From contig JAGHJI010000062.1 of the NCBI GenBank assembly GCA_017886765.1, forward strand, positions 62,001 through 126,000: a stretch of DNA of 64,000 bases, written 5' to 3'. Both the position numbers and the translations under genes were made by a program. The notes beneath the pieces were generated by a model. It searched no databases. It was not told where the DNA came from and saw only the letters and a list, made by a program, of their open reading frames with translations. Source of the DNA: Eubacterium sp. GTDB lineage: Bacteria > Bacillota > Clostridia > Oscillospirales > Acutalibacteraceae. Shown here in pieces: positions 17,264 to 25,282 of the stretch. Numbering within the stretch: position 1 is the first letter of the stretch; each line of letters starts with the position of its first letter.

Positions 17264-17343
17264 AGTCTATCATATAATATGTTTTGTGTAAATACTTTTT
17301 CTGCAAATATAATGTTGACAAATATAATAAGGTGTGGTATGTT
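17264..17343. promoter_or_regulatory. Divergent promoter region between padR and the secreted-peptide/ABC operon
   Basis: Minus strand: TTTACA (17287-17292), 17 bp, TAGACT (17264-17269) for padR, spanning an AT-rich near-palindrome CATATAATATG (17271-17281) that could be a PadR site. Plus strand: TTGACA (17315-17320), 17 bp, TATGTT (17338-17343). A second plus-strand candidate is the extended -10 TGTTATAAT at 17416-17424. Which one drives the secreted protein gene cannot be decided from sequence. Confidence 0.5.
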
Positions 17344-17476
17344 TGAATTGGGAAAAATAGGAATTGAATGTATGGAGGACGGTCCGATGGTTATATAAGA
17401 GATAGAGAGATAGGATGTTATAATATGCATTTACAGAGATTTGATTCTATATTATTTAATGATAAGGAGGATAAAA

Positions 17477-17908
17477 ATGATAATCAAAGTTAATAAAAAT
17501 AGGATGATATCAATTATTAGCGCTGTTTTAATTATGGTTACGATGTTTATATCCTTTTCTGCTAATGCCTCTACTTCATCCGGAGTAAGAACAATAGCGG
17601 CAAACGATGTAACAACGACAATCGGAACTGTAACAAAAGCGTATAGCAATGTTAATTACAGCAGTATTTTTCTAAAAAGTTCCACTCCGTTTATAATTAA
17701 AGTTTGGGTTTATGATACAACAAAATCGAAAACACTTTCGGACAAAAAATCTATTATCTGCACGAGTTCTAACAAAGCTCACTGGATTCCTTATAAATCA
17801 GGAGTGACAGCCAGTTCGGGAGACCAGATAAGATTTTACGGTTCACAAACAACAAGCTCAAAAAAGACGATAACTTATGTAATATATGGTGATAAGGCTG
17901 TTTTATAG
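17477..17908 (+). CDS. Small secreted protein preceding an ABC exporter
   Basis: 143 residues. N-terminal signal peptide (KVNKNRMISIISAVLIM followed by MFISFSANA, cleavage after ANA), then a Ser/Thr-rich, probably all-beta mature domain of about 110 residues ending in ITYVIYGDKAVL; a single cysteine. AAGGAGG lies seven bases before the ATG at 17477, making this start much better than the upstream in-frame codon at 17441. The layout of a signal-peptide protein followed by two membrane proteins and an ABC ATPase recalls lactococcin-972-type bacteriocin loci, but I see none of that family's conserved residues. Function unknown. Confidence 0.75.
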   Translation: MIIKVNKNRMISIISAVLIMVTMFISFSANASTSSGVRTIAANDVTTTIGTVTKAYSNVNYSSIFLKSSTPFIIKVWVYDTTKSKTLSDKKSIICTSSNKAHWIPYKSGVTASSGDQIRFYGSQTTSSKKTITYVIYGDKAVL

Positions 17909-17955
17909 TATCAATTTTTGGGTGAAATAACAAACTTATAATATTTTGTGATAGC

Positions 17956-18786
17956 ATGATAAAAGAAATTAAATTTCAAATTAATAATGCATTATGTTCG
18001 CCAGGATTTATATCAGTATGTATTCTTATGGCAGTGTTCAGTATGGTGTGTTTTATAATAAGTTGCATTACAGAATACAAAACGGATATAATCAGTGTAG
18101 CGCCAGCCAATGCGCAATTCTTTTTCAATGCGTTTTATAACGCATCATATACAAGGATATTTAGTGTGATTTTGCCATTTGCCGCCTGCGCGGCATATTC
18201 GGACAGCTATCTATCAGATTATAACGGAAATCGATTGCCCATTTGTCTGACGAGGACAAAATTGTCTGACTATTATTTTTCAAAGCTTATTGCAGTGTTT
18301 TTTTGTGGTAGTTTTGTAATTCTGTTTCCGCAGGTGCTGAACTATATACTTTGTATGATTGCGTTTCCAATGGAATCCACTAACGAGTATGGACTGGATT
18401 TATGGCAGTCAACGGTATATGTTGAGGACGTATTTGTAGGCGGCTCTTATTTCCTTTTTAAAAAGCTCTATATTTTTTCTCCATACTTATATTTTATTTT
18501 TTATATCATCATCTCCGGTTTTGCTTCAGGATTGATAGCGGTTTTTGCTTATCAACTTTCCTATTTTATTAAAAACAGAATATTTGTTTTATCGTTTATG
18601 TTTGTGGCAATGAATTTGTCTGATGCGTTGTTTACATCAACGAAATTTGATATAAACGGATATATTTTCGGTTGTTCGGTAGGAGGGCAGACATATTTAT
18701 ATTTCATACTTACCATTGCAATATACATACTGCTTGCCGCTCTGCCCACACCATTTGCGATTAAAAGACTGAAAAACTGCGTATGA
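17956..18786 (+). CDS. ABC-2-like membrane permease, subunit 1
   Basis: 276 residues with six predicted membrane segments (first FISVCILMAVFSMVCFIISC, about 17-36). The early cytoplasmic-to-membrane layout with a large first outside loop (EYKTDIISVAPANAQFFFNAFYNASYTRIFS) and CAAYSDSYLSDYNGNRLPICLTRTKLSDYYFSKL is typical of ABC-2 permeases in peptide exporters. The following gene starts within its last codons (ATGA overlap), showing co-translation. AT content is higher than in the surrounding housekeeping genes, which may reflect acquisition. Confidence 0.75.
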   Translation: MIKEIKFQINNALCSPGFISVCILMAVFSMVCFIISCITEYKTDIISVAPANAQFFFNAFYNASYTRIFSVILPFAACAAYSDSYLSDYNGNRLPICLTRTKLSDYYFSKLIAVFFCGSFVILFPQVLNYILCMIAFPMESTNEYGLDLWQSTVYVEDVFVGGSYFLFKKLYIFSPYLYFIFYIIISGFASGLIAVFAYQLSYFIKNRIFVLSFMFVAMNLSDALFTSTKFDINGYIFGCSVGGQTYLYFILTIAIYILLAALPTPFAIKRLKNCV

Positions 18787-19535
18787 TAATCTTTAACAAT
18801 AGTAAACTGCATATAGTAATCATTCTTATGATTCAGTTTTTTATGGGGATTTATATGGCGGCTGTCCGTCTTGTTAATACGGACGGCCAGTCGTTTCTTA
18901 CTCTCTTCTTTAACGCAAAGGACGGCGAAGGTCTTGATATAACCTCTGGTCAGTTTGATTTAAATCTGATTATAAGCGTGCTGAATATAATCGTTTCAGT
19001 ACCGTTAATAATGCCGCTGTTTTACAAGAAATATCTGACCAAGTGCTGTTATATTTCCACAAGGCAAAGGAAGTATTTTGTCTTTTACTCACGAGAGATA
19101 TTCAATATCTTTATTATCTGCATTCTGTCTGAGGTCTTATACCATGCAGGGATAGCAGCGGTTGCGGCCGTAAAATGTGACAGCGTGCTGGATAACAGCT
19201 GTGCCATTGAACTGATTGTTATGTCCGTTATAAATTCGGTATTTATTATTTTTACTGCAGCACTTATCGGTTCAGTTTTTTCGGTTTTGTTTGGGAAGAA
19301 AACAAGTGTTTTAATCATGGTGGCAGCAGTTACGGCGCTTTCAGTAATGATATTTTTTATACCGTCTGAATACAAGCAATTTAATATAATGACCTGGTAT
19401 TTTACAGATAAATTTGCGGATAACAAAACAATTTTTCCCTATCCGTTTTATTCCTATTACGCGGCGGCTGCCGGAACGGACATACTGCTTTTTCTGTCAG
19501 GGGGTTATATCCTGAAGAAAAGAGATGTTATTTAA
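18783..19535 (+). CDS. ABC-2-like membrane permease, subunit 2
   Basis: 250 residues, six membrane segments, same layout as the previous gene (short N-terminal segment VIILMIQFFMGIYMAAVRL, outside loop, YKKYLTKCCYISTRQRKYFVFYSREIFNIF cytoplasmic loop, then paired helices). The two permeases show no strong sequence identity but probably form a heterodimer driven by the ATPase encoded 9 bp downstream. Confidence 0.7.
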   Translation: MIIFNNSKLHIVIILMIQFFMGIYMAAVRLVNTDGQSFLTLFFNAKDGEGLDITSGQFDLNLIISVLNIIVSVPLIMPLFYKKYLTKCCYISTRQRKYFVFYSREIFNIFIICILSEVLYHAGIAAVAAVKCDSVLDNSCAIELIVMSVINSVFIIFTAALIGSVFSVLFGKKTSVLIMVAAVTALSVMIFFIPSEYKQFNIMTWYFTDKFADNKTIFPYPFYSYYAAAAGTDILLFLSGGYILKKRDVI

Positions 19536-19544
19536 GGAGAGCTT

Positions 19545-20180
19545 ATGTCTTACATAAAAATAAAAAATTATACTAAAAAGCTCAATTCAAATATAGTTCT
19601 GGATAAAATTAACCTTGAGCTTGAAAAGGGAAAAATATATGGACTCGCCGGTAAGAACGGCTGTGGAAAAACAATGCTCATCAGAGCGATTTGCGGTCTG
19701 ATAACATCTACCGAGGGGGAAGCAATTGTTGACGGAGTAAAAGTAGGTAACGGCATATATCCTGAAAGCGTGGGGCTGTTAATTGAGCATGTAACGTTGT
19801 TTGAATATATGAGCGCATATAGAAATTTGATTATGTTAAACAGCATTTCAAAAAACAAAGCAACAGATAAAGAGATAAAAGAGTGGCTGGAAAAATTCGG
19901 CCTAAATGCAGGGGATAAGCGGCCAATCAAAAAATACTCCCTGGGGATGAATCAGAAAGTGAATCTCATTCAGGCATTTATGAACCATCCTGCTTTAATT
20001 ATTCTTGACGAGCCGACCAATGCTCTTGACGAAAGTTCTGTCCATTTGCTGACAGACATCATTAAGCGGACAAATACGGATATAGGCACAACCTTTATAA
20101 TTGCGAGCCATGACAGAATAAATCTTGACGGTCTCTGCGATGAAATTGTAGAAATGAGGGACGGGAAAATTGTCAGGTAA
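19545..20180 (+). CDS. ABC transporter ATP-binding protein
   Basis: 211-residue ATPase: Walker A GLAGKNGCGKTMLI (about 34-47), signature YSLGMNQKVNLIQAF, Walker B LIILDEPTNALDE and H-loop IIASHD. GGAGAG before the ATG. It energises the two-permease exporter. The family is that of bacteriocin/lantibiotic exporters and of simple peptide-resistance pumps; with the secreted protein at the head of the operon, export of or protection against a peptide is a fair guess, not shown. Confidence 0.92.
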   Translation: MSYIKIKNYTKKLNSNIVLDKINLELEKGKIYGLAGKNGCGKTMLIRAICGLITSTEGEAIVDGVKVGNGIYPESVGLLIEHVTLFEYMSAYRNLIMLNSISKNKATDKEIKEWLEKFGLNAGDKRPIKKYSLGMNQKVNLIQAFMNHPALIILDEPTNALDESSVHLLTDIIKRTNTDIGTTFIIASHDRINLDGLCDEIVEMRDGKIVR

Positions 20181-20868
20181 ATTATCAAAAACGCAGATTT
20201 CTGCCATCATTGCTTGTGTTTTGCTGATAGTGGCCTGTATTGTGTATGGCATAATTGTGAGATTTTCCTATTCAAGAGTTTCCCTTGATTGCAGTGCTTA
20301 TGCAAAAGCAAAAGTCTGCTTTGAGCAGGAGTATGCTGAATATTTGGATTATAATATGGAATCAATGGATTTTGAGACTGCCAAAGCTATATTGGACGAT
20401 TATAATTATATTTTTAAAGTAAAATGCAAGGAGATTGAACATTGCTACAGTTGTACTAAATACATATGCTCGGTGCTGGAAACTGTTAAGGGCGATCCGG
20501 ACGAATCAGGCAAAGATATCGTGCTGTATCAGTGGAATTGGTTTGAATGGGAGAAAAACGGACTTTCACTTTATCCTACTGACGATATGCTTCCCATGAA
20601 AGATGGCATGGAGTATCTTGTGTTTGCGGCAAGCAAGGATTATTGTGCTGAGTATCAGCAAACACTTGACAAAAATGAATATTCCATAGGGCTGAATTAT
20701 GTTCCGACCATATATATATTGAACAAAACACAGACTGAGCCGATAGATATAAATAACGATACGGTATACTCCTCTTTGGATGATAAATACTATCTCTGCT
20801 TTTCTCAGGAGGCGCTTAATAATGTGAATAAAGTTGCAAAGCAAATTACGGATTATTATATGGACTGA
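20170..20868 (+). CDS. Membrane-anchored extracytoplasmic protein of unknown function
   Basis: 232 residues with one N-terminal anchor (about 11-31, SAIIACVLLIVACIVYGIIV) and an outside domain with five cysteines clustered in AYAKAKVC and VKCKEIEHCYSCTKYIC, followed by ESGKDIVLYQWNWFEW and a Tyr-rich C terminus. It begins at a TTG inside the end of the ATPase gene (11-bp overlap; GAGGGACGGG upstream). No family recognised. Being the last gene of the exporter operon, it could be an immunity or accessory protein. Confidence 0.7.
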   Translation: MSGKLSKTQISAIIACVLLIVACIVYGIIVRFSYSRVSLDCSAYAKAKVCFEQEYAEYLDYNMESMDFETAKAILDDYNYIFKVKCKEIEHCYSCTKYICSVLETVKGDPDESGKDIVLYQWNWFEWEKNGLSLYPTDDMLPMKDGMEYLVFAASKDYCAEYQQTLDKNEYSIGLNYVPTIYILNKTQTEPIDINNDTVYSSLDDKYYLCFSQEALNNVNKVAKQITDYYMD

Positions 20869-20883
20869 ATACACGACAACCTT

Positions 20884-21008
20884 GAAACAAAGAGCATGTG
20901 TGTTGCGGCAATTTTAGTGTTGATTGTGAAGACTATGGAAGTTTTCAGATAGATGATAGTTATATTTATGATGGTGTTGTTATAGGCATATAAAAAATGT
21001 TGTAATAT
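20884..21008 (+). repeat. Diverged repeat copy 1 with a gene remnant
   Basis: About 120 bp closely resembling 21210-21339 (ACAAAGAGC, TGTGCTGC-like block, AATTTTAGTGTT, GAAGTTTT, AGATAGATGATAGTTATA, GTGTTGTT). In one frame it reads FSVDCEDYGSFQIDDSYIY and ends with a stop at about 20993, looking like the last 35 codons of a lost gene. It sits directly before the 50-residue membrane protein gene at 21024. Confidence 0.6.
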
Positions 21009-21023
21009 GTACTGGTGATTTAT

Positions 21024-21176
21024 ATGAAAAAACTAACAATACGCATCATCGCGGCAGTCATCGTATTTATACTTTTTGGATGGCTTGCATTGATGATCGG
21101 CACTTTTGACTGGCTGGACGCTTTAAAGGTTGGATTGCTTGGCGTATGCGCCTTTTTTGCAGTATTTCGTGAATAA
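21024..21176 (+). CDS. Very small membrane protein (50 aa)
   Basis: Fifty residues, mostly one or two membrane helices: MKKLTIRIIAAVIVFILFGW, then LALMIGTFDW and KVGLLGVCAFFAVF. GGTGATTTAT precedes the ATG. The GWLALM core is shared with the next small protein (SWLALM at the same position), and both follow a copy of the same repeat, so the two are probably tandem paralogues. Function unknown; small size and location after an exporter would suit immunity or regulatory peptides. Confidence 0.5.
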   Translation: MKKLTIRIIAAVIVFILFGWLALMIGTFDWLDALKVGLLGVCAFFAVFRE

Positions 21177-21209
21177 ATGCAGACAGACCGGCAGTTATAT
21201 ATCAACCCT

Positions 21210-21339
21210 CAGACAAAGAGCGTATGTGCTGCTGCAATTTTAGTGTTTATTGTGAATACTAGGAAGTTTTGAGATAGATGATAGTTATATTTATAACAGT
21301 GTTGTTTTGGGAGTATAGATATGAAAAATATTGTAATAT
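21210..21339 (+). repeat. Diverged repeat copy 2 with a frameshifted gene remnant
   Basis: Second copy of the 20884-21008 sequence, about 326 bp further on. The same coding remnant is recognisable (CNFSVYCEY, then after a one-base loss GSFEIDDSYIYNSVVLGV and a stop at about 21319), so the coding sense has decayed. The next gene starts 2 bp after this stop. Confidence 0.6.
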
Positions 21340-21512
21340 ACGTTTTTCTCACGCTCGTTTCGATTGCTTTCTTTTCCTGGCTTGCACTTATGCTGAGCGC
21401 AATATTTGACGACAACGGCAATGAACTGATGAGTTGTATTCAAATCGGTCTTCTTGCCACGATCACAATTATTCTTGTAAAAAACGAAATAGTAAAATCA
21501 AATAAAAAATAA
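21321..21512 (+). CDS. Very small membrane protein (63 aa), paralogue of the 21024 gene
   Basis: Sixty-three residues: helix KNIVIYVFLTLVSIAFFSWL followed by ALMLSAIFDD, a short polar loop (DNGNELMSCIQ) and a second helix IGLLATITIILVKNEIV with a Lys-rich end. Shares the [GS]WLALM core and overall layout with the 50-residue protein. No recognised family. Confidence 0.55.
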   Translation: MKNIVIYVFLTLVSIAFFSWLALMLSAIFDDNGNELMSCIQIGLLATITIILVKNEIVKSNKK

Positions 21513-21620
21513 TATTCATTATGAATAGCAGGAACAAAAAGAAAGTTTTAGTGTGTCTGGAGGAAGTTCTTATGATGAAAGAGGAAACCAAAAGACATTT
21601 AATATTTCGGGAGAATTTCA

Positions 21621-21764
21621 ATGATTGACGAAGAAAAGCAAAAGGCCTTAAAAGAAGAGCAGATGGAAGAACTAATTCAAGCCCAAAAAAAGAGAAACGT
21701 AATGCTGGGATTCATTGCATTTGGTGTTTTTGTTATTGCATTTTGCCTGTTATTCAAATTTTAA
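21621..21764 (+). CDS. Very small tail-anchored membrane protein (47 aa)
   Basis: Charged N-terminal helix rich in Glu and Lys (IDEEKQKALKEEQMEELIQA) followed by a membrane helix VMLGFIAFGVFVIAFCLLF, i.e. tail-anchored. The ATG overlaps the stop of an upstream open frame that ends SYDERGNQKTFNISGEFQ and looks like another decayed gene end. An alternative 35-codon frame (21521-21628) overlaps this region but is less convincing. Function unknown. Confidence 0.45.
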   Translation: MIDEEKQKALKEEQMEELIQAQKKRNVMLGFIAFGVFVIAFCLLFKF

Positions 21765-21819
21765 TAATGAAGTCAGTTAATCCGATTATAAATTTATATA
21801 TAAACTGAATGAGAGTAAG

Positions 21820-21939
21820 ATGGATAGAAAATTATTAGAAAAGATTTTGGAAAATCAAAAGAAAATACAAAATCTATTAAAAATAATTATAGTTCTTTTA
21901 TTGGCAATCATTGTGATTAAACTCTTTGTAACAGGATAA
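21820..21939 (+). CDS. Very small tail-anchored membrane protein (39 aa)
   Basis: Thirty-nine residues: amphipathic, Lys/Glu-rich first half (MDRKLLEKILENQKKIQNL) and a terminal membrane helix (LKIIIVLLLAIIVIKLF) ending VTG. The ribosome binding site is weak (GAGAGTAAG). Its layout copies the 47-residue protein upstream. Likely real because charge and hydrophobicity are neatly divided, but it is short. Confidence 0.4.
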   Translation: MDRKLLEKILENQKKIQNLLKIIIVLLLAIIVIKLFVTG

Positions 21940-22013
21940 TTTAGGCCATTATGTATTTGAGAACAAATATATAATTGAACTCAGTAATTCTTCTGAAATA
22001 TATACAACAATCT

Positions 22014-22063
22014 TCAAACAAAGAGCCCATGTGCTGCTGCGGTTTTATGTTTGCGGGTTGTGT
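22014..22063 (+). repeat. Partial third copy of the repeat
   Basis: AAACAAAGAGC, ATGTGCTGCTGCGG and TTTTA blocks match the first 45 bp of copies 1 and 2, after which similarity ends. One frame reads NKEPMCCCGF, parallel to NKEHVCCGNF of copy 1. The 22064-22218 stretch before the VanZ gene holds nothing else I can identify. Confidence 0.45.
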
Positions 22064-22218
22064 ATAAGGATCGGGCGGGAGCTGTGTGATATCGGCTTTC
22101 GTCCGGTTTTTCTATTTGTTGACAGATTGTGCTCCTTGTGTTATTTTGAAACAAAAGAAAAAATCCGAAACCGCATAGCGAATAAATTAAGTGAAAGGTT
22201 TTGACTACGGGTAACGAT

Positions 22219-22770
22219 ATGACCATTTTGCGTGAAGGTGTTTTAATAATAGAGATTGTACTGCTGGTGATATGCGCAGTAATAATGATTATAAAAAAGG
22301 TCAGATTAAGCAAATTACTGCTTCATTTATCTTTCGGACTGTATCTTGCGGTAATCATTGCCGTTTGCTTTTTCCCGGTACATATCGGCGGCATAGCCGA
22401 GGATGTTGCCAATAATTTTATACCCTTTAAAAGTATAGCAGACAGCATCCGGGATTCTGTCAGCACGCATACGCCTTATGGATTTGTATCTGTTTTCGGC
22501 AATTTTGTGATGCTGATGCCTCTGGGAATCTTTCTCCACTTTTATGTTAAAAATTTCAAAGGCAGATTGCTTGGTATATTTTTGTTTTCTGTTGCGATAG
22601 AAGCGATACAGTTTATCATCGGGCTGATTATAGGCTATAATTACAGGAGCATTGACATTGACGATGTGCTCCTCAATACCCTCGGCGGTATAATATTTTA
22701 TTTGATTTTTTATTCTGCGGCAAAAAAATTAAAGAAAGGGCAAAGAAACGTATATACGGATAATCATTAA
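22219..22770 (+). CDS. VanZ-like membrane protein
   Basis: 183 residues with about five membrane segments. Family landmarks are FPVHIGGIAEDVANNFIPFKSI, FGNFVMLMPLGIFL, IEAIQFIIG and the IDIDDVLLNTLGGIIFY segment. VanZ proteins give low-level teicoplanin resistance in enterococci, but most family members have unknown roles at the cell surface. ATG at 22219 is used; a TTG at 22201 in frame lies too close to the GAAAGG site. It closes the accessory region and ends at a strong terminator. Confidence 0.85.
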   Translation: MTILREGVLIIEIVLLVICAVIMIIKKVRLSKLLLHLSFGLYLAVIIAVCFFPVHIGGIAEDVANNFIPFKSIADSIRDSVSTHTPYGFVSVFGNFVMLMPLGIFLHFYVKNFKGRLLGIFLFSVAIEAIQFIIGLIIGYNYRSIDIDDVLLNTLGGIIFYLIFYSAAKKLKKGQRNVYTDNH

Positions 22771-22814
22771 GCAACGGTATATTTGCGGCGCGTCCTAAAA
22801 TATTCAACTCATAA

Positions 22815-22864
22815 AGCAAAACCCGGACAGGTTTACATCATGCGACCTGTCCGGGTTTTTATGA
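22815..22864. terminator. Bidirectional intrinsic terminator
   Basis: Perfect 12-bp stem ACCCGGACAGGT (22821-22832) and ACCTGTCCGGGT (22845-22856) with flanking A- and T-runs. It serves the VanZ gene (plus) and the ABC-F gene (minus). Confidence 0.92.
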
Positions 22865-22870
22865 ATTATA

Positions 22871-24478
22871 TCAATATTTTTTCAGCTGGTCCTCATCGAA
22901 GTCCTCCAGGAATTCGTCATAGGTTCCCTGACGGTCAAGGAGTGTATTGCCGGAAATTTCAATAATCCTGTTTGCCACCGTCTGTACAAACTGGTGGTCG
23001 TGGGAGGTAAAGAGGATCGTTTCCGGATAACGGATAAGACCGTTGTTCAGCGCGGTGATGGACTCAAGGTCCAGATGGTTGGTGGGCTCGTCAAGGATGA
23101 GCACATTCGCGCCGGAGAGCATCATCTTGCACAGCATACAGCGCACGCGCTCGCCTCCGGAAAGGACATTGGCTTTTTTCAGCGCCTCATCGCCGGAAAA
23201 GAGCATTCTGCCCAGCCAGCCGCGTATATCGGCTTCCAGCGTATAGGTGGTGTACTGCCTGAGCCAGTCAACCAGCGTCAGGTCAACGCCGTCAAAATAT
23301 TTGCTGTTGTCGCTGGGGAAATAGCTCTGACTTGTGGTCACGCCCCATTTGTAGGAGCCTTCGTCCGGTTCCAGCTCGCCCATTATAATTTTAAACAGTG
23401 TGGTCTTCGCCACAACGTCGGAGCCGACAAAAGCGACCTTTTCCCTGGGGTGAATCACAAAGGAAATATCGTCAAGCACCTTTCTGTCGCCTATGGTTTT
23501 TGTAAGGTGGTCCACTCTCAGCAGATCGTTGCCGCATTCCCTGTCCGGCTTGAAATCCACGTAGGGGAAACGCCTGCTGGAAACCGGCATTTCAATCATT
23601 TCCAGCGCGTCAAGCTGTTTTTTACGGCTGGTTGCCTGTTTTGACTTGGCGGCGTTGGCGGAGAAACGCTGGATAAATTCCTGCAGTTCCTTAATCTTCT
23701 GTTCATTCTTTTTATTCTGGTCTCTTGCCTGTCTTTGACGCATCTGCGTGTATTCGTACCAAAAATCATAGTTGCCGGTGTAAAGTTGAATCTTGCCGAA
23801 ATCCACGTCGCAGATATGGGTGCAGACCTTGTTGAGAAAATGCCTGTCGTGGGAAACAACGATAACCGTGTTTTCAAAATCCAGAAGGAAATTCTCAAGC
23901 CAGCGGATAGCCGACAGGTCCAGATGGTTGGTGGGCTCGTCAAGCAGCAGGATATCCGGATTGCCGAAAAGCGCCTGAGCAAGCAGTACCTTGACCTTTA
24001 GATCGGAGGGCAGCTCCGCCATTTTCATATTATGATATTCGTCGGAAACCCCCAGCTTGTTCAGCATAAACGCGGCGTCCGATTCCGCGTTCCAGCCGTC
24101 CATATCGGCAAATTCAGCCTCAAGCTCGCCGGCTTTAATTCCGTCCTCCTCGGTAAAGTCCTCTTTCATATAAAGAGCGTCCTTTTCCTCCATGACTTCT
24201 ATAAGCCTGGGGTTACCCATTAAAACGGTGCGGATGACCTCGTATTCATCATAGGCAAAATGATCCTGTTTTAATACGGAGAGCCTTTCCCCCGGCGTTA
24301 TGAACACCTCGCCCTTCTGGGGCTCCAGGTCGCCGGAAAGCACCTTTAAAAAAGTGGATTTGCCTGCGCCGTTGGCGCCTATGATACCATAGCAGTTACC
24401 GGCGGAAAAGGTGACGTTTACCCTTTCAAAAAGAACTCTGCCGCCAAACTGGACGGTAACGTTATTTGCCTGAATCAT
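22871..24478 (-). CDS. ABC-F family ATPase (YbiT-like)
   Basis: Soluble twin-ATPase protein (535 residues) that acts on the ribosome rather than in transport. Domain 1: Walker A GANGAGKST, Walker B LLLDEPTNHLD, but the signature reads ELPSDLKVKV instead of LSGGQ. A charged linker (RDQNKKNEQKIKELQEFIQ) joins the domains. Domain 2: the Walker A position reads GSDVVAKTT, with alanine instead of the usual glycine before the lysine, then LSGGERVR and LILDEPTNHLD. The AKTT variant is common in the YbiT-type subgroup. Not adjacent to antibiotic genes, so a translation factor role is more likely than resistance. AAGGAGG site before ATG. Confidence 0.92.
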   Translation of the reverse strand: MIQANNVTVQFGGRVLFERVNVTFSAGNCYGIIGANGAGKSTFLKVLSGDLEPQKGEVFITPGERLSVLKQDHFAYDEYEVIRTVLMGNPRLIEVMEEKDALYMKEDFTEEDGIKAGELEAEFADMDGWNAESDAAFMLNKLGVSDEYHNMKMAELPSDLKVKVLLAQALFGNPDILLLDEPTNHLDLSAIRWLENFLLDFENTVIVVSHDRHFLNKVCTHICDVDFGKIQLYTGNYDFWYEYTQMRQRQARDQNKKNEQKIKELQEFIQRFSANAAKSKQATSRKKQLDALEMIEMPVSSRRFPYVDFKPDRECGNDLLRVDHLTKTIGDRKVLDDISFVIHPREKVAFVGSDVVAKTTLFKIIMGELEPDEGSYKWGVTTSQSYFPSDNSKYFDGVDLTLVDWLRQYTTYTLEADIRGWLGRMLFSGDEALKKANVLSGGERVRCMLCKMMLSGANVLILDEPTNHLDLESITALNNGLIRYPETILFTSHDHQFVQTVANRIIEISGNTLLDRQGTYDEFLEDFDEDQLKKY

Positions 24479-24559
24479 GATTCAGCCTCCTTAGTGAGAA
24501 TACGCCTTGTAAAATACGGATATATGATACTACATAAAGAATGTAAAAACAAGTCAAAG

Positions 24560-24588
24560 TTGATTTTATTTAAAAAATATATTATAAT
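24560..24588 (+). promoter_or_regulatory. Promoter of rpe
   Basis: TTGATT (24560-24565) and TATAAT (24583-24588) with 17 bp between. On the other strand of the same divergent region TTTACA and TATATC, also 17 bp apart, could serve the ABC-F gene. Confidence 0.75.
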
Positions 24589-24630
24589 ACAATAACTGTT
24601 ATTATGGGGAAGTATGCGGAGGTGCGTATT

Positions 24631-25278
24631 ATGGAGATAAAAATTTCACCGTCCATGCTTGCGTCGGATTACGCGAATCTTCAGACGGAGCTTGAAAAAT
24701 GCGAGAAGGGCGGAGCGGATCTGATCCACCTGGATGTTATGGACGGTCATTTTGTTCCCAACATTTCAATCGGCGCGCCGGTAATCGCGGCAATGAAAAG
24801 GGTGTGTTGCGTACCCTTTGACGTTCACCTTATGATTTCCGACCCGTATTTATATATTGATGAATTTGTAAAGGCGGGCGCCGACATCATAACTTTCCAT
24901 ATTGAATCCGAATCGGATACGGATAAGACCATAGATAAAATACTTGACGCCGGCTGCAAGGCGGCACTTGCCGTTAAGCCGGGTACGCCGGTTGATACGG
25001 TATATCCATATCTTGACAAGCTGTCTATGGTGCTTGTCATGACGGTGGAGCCCGGTTTCGGCGGTCAGAGCTTTATGGAAAGCACTATGCCGAAGATACA
25101 GGCGCTGAGAGAAAAATGTCCTGATCTTGACATTCAGGTTGACGGCGGAATAAATACCGATACGGTGAAGATTGCCGGCGCGGCGGGCGCAAATGTTTTT
25201 GTTGCGGGGTCGGCTGTTTTTAAAAGCGATAATCCCGCCCAAATGATTCAGACACTTAAATTAAACGCGAGCCGGTGA
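24631..25278 (+). CDS. rpe: Ribulose-phosphate 3-epimerase
   Basis: Interconverts ribulose 5-phosphate and xylulose 5-phosphate in the pentose phosphate pathway. TIM-barrel protein of 215 residues with SPSMLASDYANL, HLDVMDGHFVPNISIGAPV (metal-binding His and catalytic Asp), DVHLMI, MTVEPGFGGQSF and QVDGGINTDTV. The ATG at 24631 has GGAGG seven bases upstream; an ATG 27 bp earlier has no such site. First gene of an apparent operon with two surface-protein genes. Confidence 0.96.
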   Translation: MEIKISPSMLASDYANLQTELEKCEKGGADLIHLDVMDGHFVPNISIGAPVIAAMKRVCCVPFDVHLMISDPYLYIDEFVKAGADIITFHIESESDTDKTIDKILDAGCKAALAVKPGTPVDTVYPYLDKLSMVLVMTVEPGFGGQSFMESTMPKIQALREKCPDLDIQVDGGINTDTVKIAGAAGANVFVAGSAVFKSDNPAQMIQTLKLNASR

Positions 25279-25282
25279 TTCT

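Noticed and set aside
17477..17908. Lactococcin 972-type bacteriocin
   Set aside because: Gene order is similar, but the mature protein lacks the short Trp/Tyr-rich pattern of that family and is longer.
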